Source of the DNA: Bemisia tabaci
Lineage: Eukaryota; Arthropoda; Insecta; Hemiptera; Aleyrodidae
Assembly (NCBI RefSeq): GCF_918797505.1
Contig: NC_092800.1
Span: 36,074,263-36,138,262, forward strand
DNA length: 64,000 nucleotides
Direction: 5' to 3'
Numbering within the stretch: position 1 is the first letter of the stretch; every line of letters starts with the position of its first letter. The notes below the pieces were generated by a model. The model was not told where the DNA came from. It searched no databases and was given only the letters and a program-made list of their open reading frames with translations. The position numbers and the translations under genes were made by a program. Positions 54,700-63,103 of this stretch are shown here, in pieces.

Positions 54700-54970
54700 A
54701 CTTCGAAATCTGTAAAAACGCTCTCGGGTCTGGACCGGCGTCGCGAGCGGTTGATACGCGTTTTAATATTTCGTGAACCATGAATAAATTATCGGTGCCC
54801 CCCCCTCCTCGCCCCTCCCGCCGGCGAAGCCGCAACCGCGCCTCGGTCCGCCGCTGGGAAGTTTTCTAATAAACCGCGTTGTTTTACGAGGCTCGCGCGA
54901 GGAGGGGGCGGTTTTTCGAAAGATTAACCGCGCCAAAGACGAACGGGAAAACCGCTCCTCTCGACGAATC
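54700..54970. other. CpG-dense patch
   Basis: GC-rich sequence with CGCCCCTCCCGCCGGCGAAG and similar. Opposed frames are compositional. No gene shown. Confidence 0.35.
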
Positions 54971-55072
54971 CCGGGTTGTATCCGCATGATTCTTGGTCGT
55001 GCGGTTGGAACGGGATTCCTGGAGTTTCCAATTTAACCGATCGACCCAAATCAGCTTAACCGCATCGTGTCG

Positions 55073-56034
55073 CATGTTTTCTCTCTCACGTGTGTTGTTT
55101 TTTTCTAAAGCAACCTTGACTGGAGTACATACGGAATTAAAAAGGGTTAAGGAGACTTGTAGAATAATTAGGAAAACCCGGTAAAAGTTTCATAGCATTC
55201 CATGCATTTGCTTTAATTAAAGGAGATAAAATGGACGTATTTCTATCAAACGGAACTATGTGCATTATGACGTAAGCCCCGTTATGCATATATTCTTATG
55301 GGTCTCAGGGCTCATGTCTTAATGCACTTAGTTCCGTTTGGTAGAGATGCGTCCAAATGTTAGAGATCCTGAGACACCGCAACCAAGATTTGCCCTCTCT
55401 GCACCTATAGCGCTTCAATCGGATTGCATTTTGTAAAAAGAAATTATGAGCATTCCAATGTTGCTGGGGTTATGTCGCATGTTTCCCCCACGTGTACTGT
55501 TTTTTTCTGAAGCAACCTCGACTGGAGCACATACAGAGTTAAAAAGGGTTAAAGAGACTTGTAAAATAATTAGGAAAACCCAGTAAAAGTTTTAAAGAAT
55601 TCCATGCTTTTGCTTTAATTAAAAGGGATAAAATTTTAACGAAGGTCCTGAGACATGAGACACCGCAACCAAGATTTGCCGTTTCTGCACCCAGCGCTTC
55701 AATTGCATTGCATTTTGTAAAAAGAAATTGTGAGCATTCCAATGTTGTTAGGGTTATTTCGCATGTTTTCCCCCACGTGTACTGTTTTTTTCTGAGGCAG
55801 CCTCGACTAGAGTACATACAGAGTTAAAAAGGGTTAAAGAGACTTAGAAATAATTAGGAAAACCCAGTAAAAGTTTTAAAGAATTCCATGCTTTTGCTTT
55901 AATTAAAAGGGATGACACGTTAACGGAGATCCCGAGACACCACGACCAAGATTTGCCCTTTCTGCACCTAGCGCTTCAATTGGATTGCATTTTGCAAAAG
56001 GAATTAAGAGCATTCCAATGTTGCTAGGATTGCG
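55073..56034 (+). repeat. Tandem repeat R, three units of about 280 bp
   Basis: Units at 55073, 55478 and 55762 share CATGTTTTC...CACGTGT, AGTTAAAAAGGGTTAAAGAG AC, AATTAGGAAAACCCAGTAAA AG, TGCTTTAATTAAA, CCTGAGACACCGCAACCAAG and GAGCATTCCAATGTTGCT. Unit 1 carries G6. A partial unit appears at about 56450-56500. Units 2 and 3 are more alike to each other than to unit 1. Confidence 0.9.
55233..55354. mobile_element. Hairpin MITE G, copy 6, AAAT target duplication
   Basis: 122 bp, GGACGTATTTCTATCAAACG GAACTATGTGCATTA ... TTAGTTCCGTTTGGTAGAGA TGCGTCC. AAAT at 55229-55232 and 55355-55358. R units 2 and 3 show the site without it (GGGATAAAATTTTAACG in unit 2), confirming the insertion. Confidence 0.88.
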
Positions 56035-56239
56035 CAACCTACGTTTTTTGCAAAAAAATTACTGAAATCATAAAAAAATTGAATTTATAATGGCAATTTT
56101 CTTCTAGAATTTATAGCTTATTGGGAGTGAAGATACAACTTGTGTAGATGATCAGTTTTTAATTGCAAGGTTGAAAAAGTTGCACAATCTTAGCGGCATT
56201 GGAATGATTTTGGTTCCCTTTTGCAAAATGCGATTCAAT
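55979..56239. mobile_element. MITE J-like, copy 3, about 60-bp TIRs
   Basis: ATTGGATTGCATTTTGCAAA AGGAATTAAGAGCATTCCAA TG left; CATTGGAATGATTTTGGTTC CCTTTTGCAAAATGCGATTC AAT right. The left arm is also the end of each R unit, so R units 1 and 2 carry only a half element. AATT/AATA edges fit the 4-bp pattern of J. Confidence 0.75.
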
Positions 56240-56613
56240 AATTTTCCGTATGTCTTCTTCAACTATCACTTTGTCTATCAATTTCAATAATTTGGTTCTA
56301 GATTACAGCTGGTTCTAGGTTGTGTGAACTCTTGAGAACTTCACCAGATCCGTGAACTCTAAGGCCTTTTATAAGTTTTTCAGAAATTATGTCGAGTAAA
56401 TAAACCGATTGGTGGGATTTTGCTCGAACCAAACTTGACCTGATTAAACTTGATCCTGAGACACCGCAACCAAAAGATACCATTTCTGCAACCAGCGCCT
56501 CAATTTTCTCTGTATTTTCTTAGACTATCGCTTTGTCCATCAATTTAAAAAATCTGATTCTAGGTATTATGAACTCTTGAAATCTTCACCGGATGCGAGA
56601 AATCAAGGCCCTT
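56240..56613. other. Spacer with a partial R unit
   Basis: CCTGAGACACCGCAACCAAA AG with TTCTGCAACCAGCGC at about 56455-56500 belongs to R. TTGTCTATCAATTT and TTGTCCATCAATTT phrases show a weak 250-bp duplication within the stretch. Confidence 0.5.
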
Positions 56614-57025
56614 CACTGAAAAAAAAAAATCTCGGTGTATTTACTAAGAAAAGGGTAAAATTACCAAGAATTCAGGGTTCTATTTGATCCCAGTTTTTTC
56701 TTGGTAAAATTACCATTTATGGAATTGGTAATTTTACCGAGAAATCTCGGTAAAATTATTGAACTTTCTTGGTAATTTTACTGGACCTCGGTAAAAACGC
56801 CAATATTTTTTTATCGACTGTGGTAGAATTACCGAGTTAAAATGGCAAAGTTACCGGGAATTGATTACCAATGAAAGTGGTATTCTTACCTGAAAAAAAC
56901 GGTAAAAATACCGGTTTTTAGGTAAGCTTACCAGTCTGTCTTAGTAAAATTACCAATAATTAGTAAGAAAAGTGAGATGGTAAAGGTATCAACGGACCGT
57001 GGTAAAAACGCCGAGAATTTTTTTC
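56614..57025 (+). mobile_element. MITE B, copy 4
   Basis: CACTGAAAAAAAAAAATCTC GGTG to AAAAACGCCGAGAATTTTTT. The right terminus is altered (TTTCGCC where TTTCAGTG is expected), so no target duplication can be read. Confidence 0.85.
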
Positions 57026-57104
57026 GCCGTTTATGTTTTTCAGATGATATAACGAGTAAATGAACCAATCGATGGGAATTTGCACGAAGGCAACTTATTG
57101 TATT

Positions 57105-57357
57105 GATTCATAGAGCGGGCCGCGTGGTGGCTACGACAAATTTCAGGATTGGTATCCCGGGAACGATTAGCCAGAAGCGGGGAGGGATCAAGGACCTGCT
57201 CAGGACGCAGGACCCGGGGCACGAGCGATCGTCCTCTACCCTTAGCGGTGGCCCCATCCCTCAACCCTCCCGGCTCTACGTGATCGTCGCCCTTCATCTC
57301 GCGTTATCTTCGCCCGACGCAACAGGTTCCCTCTGGCCCGTTGCCAGTAACCACTGA
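57105..57357. other. GC-rich patch with opposed open frames
   Basis: About 250 bp of GC-rich sequence, open on both strands (84 and 85 codons). No domain is recognised, and open frames on both strands are expected from composition. It may be unique host sequence. Confidence 0.3.
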
Positions 57358-57467
57358 AAATAAAATAATTTTAAACAGTGGTGAAGTGTAAATCATCTGC
57401 GATTGGTCCACGTTTAGCAGAAAGGAACCAAGCCACATCAGATATTGCCAAAGTTATCTGAGCAATA

Positions 57468-58190
57468 GGTCAGCCGCGCTGGTTACAGAATCGTGTTTTG
57501 ATGAGGCTTGATTCTTTTAGATTAAGGCCTGCATAGACGATCAAATTCCCAACCAATTCCGATCAAAGTAGACATGCTGATGACTGGTGGTCACCATCTA
57601 CCATCAAATTTTGACGGGCCGCACTTTTTTGTTCAAAGTAAGATCAGAAAGGAGTTCCACCATTCATCATTTCCTGCCACAGGAAAAATTTCTGCCAAGT
57701 TTTCATTTTAAAATGAAGCAAATTATTGAGTTTAAGACTGATGACTTCCGACACTTTGATGCTACTTTGATCGGAATTGGTTCGGGAATTTGATCGTCTA
57801 TGGAAGGCTTTAGCTAAAAACAGTAAGATCCGTCCAAACAGAAACTTTTTACGTTCCGTATTAATCGAGATATCGCCCTTTGAAAAGTCGTGGTTCTCGA
57901 CGTCATCCACCGCGGGAGTGACACCCTTGGTTTCTTCCGCCTTGAATTCATCCGAGTTTAACGTTGAGTAACCAGAGCAAATGTACGTCACACCGACTGA
58001 TGAAAGCAAGGTGGAAGAACCAAGGGTGTCACTACCGCGGTGGATGACGTCAAAAACCCAACTTTTCAAAGGGCGATAGCTCGGTTATCATTGAACGTAG
58101 AAAGTTCCTGTTCGGACAGATCTTATTATTTTTAGCTAATCTAAAAGAATTAAGCATCAATCACAATTATGTGACGAGCGCACCTGACCC
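57468..58190. mobile_element. Long inverted-repeat element H, copy 2, inside N
   Basis: GGTCAGCCGCGCTGGTTACA GAATC at the left; GTGACGAGCGCACCTGACC at the right, with the ACCGCGG...GGGTGTCA arms as in H1. Interrupted in its left arm by I. The 141-codon reverse frame crosses H and I and is not a gene. Confidence 0.85.
57525..57809. mobile_element. Harbinger-like MITE I, inside H2, TTA target duplication
   Basis: 285 bp, AGGCCTGCATAGACGATCAA ATTCCCAACCAATTCCGATC AAAGTAG and complement. TTA at 57522-57524 and 57810-57812. The mirrored arm of H2 (TTTTTAGCTAATCTAAAAGA, 58131-58150) shows the uninterrupted sequence with one TTA. TTA duplications are typical of PIF/Harbinger. Confidence 0.88.
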
Positions 58191-58373
58191 ATTTAATTTT
58201 TTGAGAGAGAACGTTTGTGCGGATTCTTTTGAATATTTTAAGGAATTTGCTTCGTGCTATGCAGAGATTCCACTGTTTGAACACAAATCCGCACAACCGT
58301 TTTCAAGTAAAACATTGAAATTCCTGATCAAATTTGGCAATAGCTGATGTGGCTTGGTTCCTTTTTTTTAACG

Positions 58374-58521
58374 CGGTCCAATTGATACTTTTCCATTTGA
58401 TGCTGCGTTGAAGAATCGATTTTCAAAGTTTTCGGTGCGAACACCCTGATAATTGATCCTTTTATGTGGGTTCAAATGGTAGATGAATCTATTTATCGCA
58501 AAACACGGCATGCCACTGATT
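58374..58521. mobile_element. hAT-like MITE M, copy 2 (left end lost)
   Basis: GAAGAATCGATT, GTGCGAACACCCTG and ATTGATCCTTTTATGTGGGT T align with M1. The right end GGCATGCCACTG is preserved; the left end is replaced by the N terminus. Confidence 0.65.
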
Positions 58522-58627
58522 TTAAAGCCAGTTTCGGGGGATAATGTGGACGGATTCAACCGAAATTCTTGCCTGATTTTTAATTATTGTGTTTTAACAG
58601 AAAACTACGCAACACTGCATGAAACTG

Positions 58628-59096
58628 GAAATAGAGCTAGTATATTCTTTATAATCTAGATTATATGTATGCACAAAAATCATTCACGAAACCACTCTAA
58701 TATTTACAGAACACACATTACATGTTCCTGTAATTCATATTTTTTTTATCAATTTAAATGAGAATAATCCATGCAGAGTGTGCAAACATTTCAAAATCAT
58801 GAGTTGGAAAACGCTGGCTCCGCGAGTTTAAATATTGCCTGAGCCAAACTCAGAGCAGAGCGGCACGCGGCATGCTGCAAGCGCGACACGCGCACTGGCG
58901 CCTACAAACCTAACAGGGATACTTCACGCATTGCGTAATGCGTGAAGTATCCCCTTAGGTTTGTAGGCGCCAATGCGCGTGTCGCGCCTGGTCGCCCTCT
59001 TCCGCCGCGGCGCTTCAAGCAACTATTTCGCAACAGAGGTGTTGTGAGGTGAAATAGAGCTAGTATATTTATAATCTAGATTATATTCACAAAAAT
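58628..59096 (+). repeat. E7 flanked by 46-53 bp direct repeats
   Basis: GAAATAGAGCTAGTATATT, then TATAATCTAGATTATAT and CACAAAAAT occur at 58628-58680 and again at 59051-59096. E7 fills the space exactly between them. Confidence 0.85.
58681..59050 (+). repeat. Dispersed repeat E, copy 7
   Basis: Runs from CATTCACGAAACCACTCTAA to GCAACAGAGGTGTTG. The hairpin is at 58897-58971. Shortened on both sides relative to E5, and about 370 bp long. Confidence 0.9.
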
Positions 59097-59345
59097 TTTA
59101 AAGGCGTTAAGTGGTTTAGTTCCCTGTTATGGAGAGTAGACAACGCGAATTGCAATTGAGTCGATTCCACTAAGACTCGTTCGTAAGTAATAGAGTAAGG
59201 CATAATTGGATTTTAGATGAAAATATGCACAAATCCGCAATGACTGATGCGCAGGTAAGCCTACATAAAGTCCTAAGAACCCCTTAAAAAGTTTTAGTCT
59301 ATGGTGAGGAAAAAACCTATAGAGAGTGACAAGAACATGGCACTA
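59097..59345. other. No recognisable gene or repeat
   Basis: AT-rich spacer ending in the TA that precedes A6. Confidence 0.35.
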
Positions 59346-59583
59346 CACTGGAAAAAAAAAAACACATTGGATCTAGAGTCCTAACTCTTAAAAACATCAA
59401 CATCGAAAAGAAAAAATACTCTTAATTCAATCGGATTCAGGCTTAAATCAAGAACCCAGCCTCTTAATTTGAGCGAATTTCCTTTTGATTTAAGCTTAAA
59501 TCTGATTGAATCAAGAGTATTTTTTCTTGTCAATGTTTTCAAGAGTCTGGACTCTAGATCCAATATGTTTTTTTTTTTCCAGT
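59346..59583. mobile_element. MITE A, copy 6, TA target duplication
   Basis: 238 bp, CACTGG, A-run, ACACATTGGATCTAGAGTCC to GGACTCTAGATCCAATATGT, T-run, CCAGT. TA at 59344-59345 and 59584-59585. The two opposed frames (72-79 codons) are mirror images of the palindrome. Confidence 0.88.
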
Positions 59584-60051
59584 TACTCTTTCGACGCGCC
59601 ATTTTTTCCAAAAAATTCAAAATCTACAGTAGAACTGAAAACGACGAATTAAAGCGCCACCTGACAACGGGATCCCGAACTAAATGAAGTCGAATGTCAC
59701 TTAAAGGTGTTATTTTAATAAGATCACCGCCGCCGGCCTCCAGCTATCCTTCCCCCGAATTTTGACACGACCCCCTCTGCCCTCTCCCGGCGCTCGCTTT
59801 TTCGGCAAACCTCCGAAGTTAATTAAATTGTATCAAGAGCTGGTGGCGGGCTCTAATAAAATTAGTTAGCGTTTGTTGTTGTTCCTCCTTCTCCTCATCA
59901 TTTGCGTTTTTCTTCGATCCTGGCGAGAGCCGAGAGGGACCACAGGTGCGAAAAGAGGGAGAGCTTGGTCAGGATAAGTTTAATACTCCGGCGTTTCATT
60001 AAAGCTCTTTCGCCAGAAAAGCGCCAGAAAAGAAAATCGCAAACAGAGGGA
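59584..60051. other. No recognisable gene or repeat
   Basis: Mixed, moderately CpG-rich spacer. Nothing further recognised. Confidence 0.35.
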
Positions 60052-60320
60052 AAAGTTTGAGGAAAAGGTTCGGCCATTTTTTTAATACGTATTAAGATTG
60101 GATCATCTTTATTGTATTACATTGTTATTTTGTACAATACCACAATTACAATATTGTACATTATGTCAATGTATATTGTTCCACAATTGTTTCGTTTAAC
60201 AATCGTTATATTGAACAATACAACAATTTCAATATTGTACAGGCCGAAAAAGAGGTAAAAAAGGTATTTTAAAAGTTTCGGCCATTTTTTTTAATAGGTA
60301 TTAAGATTAAATCAAGATTA
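60052..60320 (+). repeat. ACAAT/ATTGT-rich block between direct repeats
   Basis: 60110-60240 is packed with about 15 ATTGT or ACAAT words, many as ACAATATTGTAC-type palindromes. GTTCGGCCATTTTTTTAATA, then GTATTAAGATT, at 60068-60100 recurs as GTTTCGGCCATTTTTTTTAA TAGGTATTAAGATT at 60276-60310. Confidence 0.7.
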
Positions 60321-60551
60321 ATAACAAAATTGAATCGTGGTAAAGATCTTGGGAAGAGAAATTTTCCCGACGGTTTAAGTGCACCATTCCTGCCCAAAAT
60401 TCTGCTGATTTTTTCGTGTGATCAGAATTCTTTATCGGTAAAATGTTTTATCAGAAACCCTCAACAGGTTTTCAGAAGAAAATAAAATTTGCAGATGGAA
60501 ACCTTGCAACTTTTACATGTATTTACGCACTTTCGTCCGAGGCATGACGAA

Positions 60552-61102
60552 TGGACCACTAGACAAGGTACGAATTTCAGCATTCTGATACAGGTTTCTT
60601 ACCCGAAATCTTACGTAGAACACGATGCGCACAACAAAAATTACCGACATCAACTCCTTACGAGGATATTTAATGATTCTTGATGCGTGAATTCAAACCA
60701 CCCGCTCATGAAAACTCAATGCTATACGTGATTCACATCGCGCGCTAAACGTTAGCATAACATTCTCTGCGATATAAAAATCTGGCAACCTCAATCTTGA
60801 CGCTTTGGCTCAGTTATAGCAAATTGCTTTTAGTTTGAACAACACATGGTGGGAAATGAACGTTTGCTCGATTGAGAGGCTTGCTGAAACCGTTGTGGAG
60901 CGCGATTTGACTCATGTAGACCTTTGAGTTTCTTGTCATCGGGCCTTCCAAATTCCTCGTAACCAATGTGAAATAAAAACGTTCATATCTTCCTTATTAG
61001 TTGATTTCAGTAATTTTCGTTGCGCAAATCGTGTTCCACGTGAAATTCTGGTTAGGAAACATGTATTAGAATGCTTAAATTTGTACCTTGTCTAGTGGTC
61101 CA
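60552..61102. mobile_element. 551-bp element with about 130-bp terminal inverted repeats
   Basis: TGGACCACTAGACAAGGTAC GAATTTCAGCATTCT...left mirrors ...AGAATGCTTAAATTTGTACC TTGTCTAGTGGTCCA right; arms extend through AGAACACGATGCGCACAAC and TTACCGACATCAACT. No transposase. No clean target duplication was seen. Confidence 0.85.
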
Positions 61103-61604
61103 TTGTGGGCTTGGTTAAGCAAAACTTATCGTCGCAAAATTTCGAAAAATACGAGAGATATTCACACATTTCACGTCGATTTTCGTAGCACGAGGAAGCG
61201 AATGATCTACCCATTTGTTAAGCCGCCCAAATCGTATTTATCATCCCCTGATCCCGGGCGAGTGGGCAGAGATGAGGTCATACTTCACTCTCGGAGAGAA
61301 TTATTCCGCCGGATATCTTGGGCGAAATTTCTCGGAGAATTCCGCATGCAAGGTTCGCATTTGATGCATTCAAGGGATTCAAGGGCAGGGCCGTTTCTCA
61401 TGTCACATGAGGGGTGGTCGTGGCGGGGTTTGTTATTCAGCGCACTGAAATGCAGTAAAGGTTAATCTCGATGGGTCGCGCAAGACGCAGGAATCCTTTT
61501 TGACAGCGCTGCCCCGGCGCGGCGTTGCCAGTTTCCGATAAAAAGTGATTGAATTAGATTACTAACCCAAATTTTGCGGTACCACTACAATTAATTATTG
61601 GGAG
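61103..61604. other. Spacer with an unrecognised frame
   Basis: A 125-codon frame (61088-61465) opens without an ATG, begins inside the neighbouring TIR and has no recognised domain. A short motif shared with 34575 lies at 61559-61597. Confidence 0.35.
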
Positions 61605-61840
61605 TGTCCATATGGATCGCGTTTAATAGAGAGGAACCAAGCCACATTAGCAACTGCCAAATTTAACTGGGCAATGTAATTTTTTACAAGAGAACGTTTA
61701 TGCGGATTCCTGTAACAATTTTTAGGAGTTTACTTCGCATATGCAGAAAACCACTGTTTGCACGAAAGTCCACACAATCGTCTTCATGTAAAATATTAAA
61801 TTGCCCGATCAAATTTGGACCAAATTTTGGACCAAATTTC
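61605..61840. mobile_element. MITE N, copy 2
   Basis: GGATCGCGTTTAATAGAGAG GAACCAAGCCACATTAG, GAGAACGTTTATGCGGATTC, then CCCGATCAAATTTGGACC. The right terminus is degraded. It lacks H, so it is the control for the N/H nest. Confidence 0.72.
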
Positions 61841-62004
61841 TATGAAATTTTTACTACAGATTTTCTGAATTTTAGATTTAAAATATGGATAAAAACACTC
61901 ACAAGTTGTTTGCCCTCTCTCAACCGTTATAAGACGCGTGCTTCAAAATCTCCGTGAACCGCTAAACTGATACGCGTTGTAGTCTGTGCTGTTGTCACCG
62001 GTTG

Positions 62005-62065
62005 AAAACGCCTTCAACTTCGTGTGATACATCACCGCACGCATTGGAGTCAATATATTTGTATC
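62005..62065 (+). repeat. Module U, copy 6
   Basis: AAAACGCCTTCAACTTCGTG TGATACATCACCGCACGCAT TGGAGTCAATATATTTGTAT C, 61 bp. Most diverged at the right end. Confidence 0.6.
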
Positions 62066-62104
62066 AAAAACCATTGTGCATCTGGATACTACCTCGTGGG
62101 ATTT

Positions 62105-62200
62105 TGAACTGGTAACCAAGTCACATCAGCCGTACCTAAATTTTATCGGATGTTTTATTTTTTCACGTGGACGTGGATCTGCTGAAAATTTCAGATAATT
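62105..62200. mobile_element. MITE N, fragment
   Basis: TGGTAACCAAGTCACATCAG, then TAAATTTTATCGGATGTTTT ATTTTTTCACGTGGACG, parallel to the left part of N2. Only one arm. Confidence 0.45.
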
Positions 62201-62689
62201 TTCTTGGTGACGTGTGAAGCAAAATATTTTCAAAATCAAATTAAATCAAAAGGAGATATGTGCTCAATAGATGAGTTGACTTGGCGCCTTTACAGATCCG
62301 AATGAAAATTTCGTGAACCGTTTTTGATCTGGCAAAACTATGTGCGGGTCCGCTCGTGAGCACTCCAAAATGAAAAACGCATTCGTGTGAAAAGGACTTC
62401 CTTTCTTGAGGAGAATTCGTCTGGTTGCGAAGGAGGGTTGGGCTCCAACAATCCATCAATTCACGCTTTGTGCTACTTTGGTTAAATGAACCAAGCCCCC
62501 GGATCTGCCCTTATCTTTTCTCCTCGCGATAATTTCGTGTCATTTTTCAAGGGGGCACCCCGTGCTCTTCGGGCCCCGCGTGAGCGTGTGCATGAGCAAA
62601 GGCAGGTTGCCACGTTGCCAAAGTGTACGCACTTGAATTCGTAATAATGGCATTGTTCGATAGAAAAAGGGGTAATGAGGTCGAGGAAA
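62201..62689. other. No recognisable gene or repeat
   Basis: Mixed spacer, one 72-codon reverse frame without motif. Confidence 0.35.
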
Positions 62690-63103
62690 CACTGAAAAAA
62701 AAATCTCGGTGTATTTACTAAGAAAAGGGTAAAATTACCAAGAATTCAGGGTTCTATTTGATCTCAGTTTTTTCTTGATAAAATTACCATTTATGGAATT
62801 GGTAATTTTACCGAGAAATCTCGGTAAAATTATTGAACTTTCTCGGTAATTTTACTGGACCTTGGTGAAAACGCTAATATTTTTTATCGACTGTGGTAGA
62901 ATTACCGAGATAACATGGCAAAGTTACCGGGAATTGATTACCAATAAAAGTGGTATTCTTACCTGAAAAAAACAGTATAAAAAACCAGTTTTTGGGTAAG
63001 CTTATCAGTCTGTCTTGGTAAAATTACCAATAATTAGTAAAAAAGTGAGATGGTAAAGGTACCAACGGATTTTGGTAAAAACGCCGAGAATTTTGTTTCA
63101 GTG
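62690..63103 (+). mobile_element. MITE B, copy 5 (complete), AA or AAA target duplication
   Basis: 414 bp, CACTGAAAAAAAAATCTCGG TG to AAACGCCGAGAATTTTGTTT CAGTG. AAA at 62687-62689 and 63104-63106. Interior words GGTAATTTTACC and AATTACCAATAATTAGT as in B2-B4. Confidence 0.88.

Larger units (their letters stand above)
57405..58383. mobile_element. MITE N, interrupted by H2
   Basis: GGTCCACGTTTAGCAGAAAG GAACCAAGCCACATCAG at left, CTGATGTGGCTTGGTTCC...AACGCGGTCC at right. N2 at 61605 shows the sequence across the H2 insertion point (GGGCAATGTAATTTTTTAC), so H2 is an insertion. Interior GAGAACGTTTGTGCGGATTC is typical. Confidence 0.82.

Noticed and set aside
57644..58069. 141-codon reverse frame
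   Set aside because: It crosses the boundary of I and H2 and matches the mirrored frames of H1.
61088..61465. 125-codon frame as a gene
   Set aside because: It has no ATG at its start and begins inside the right TIR of the 551-bp element.
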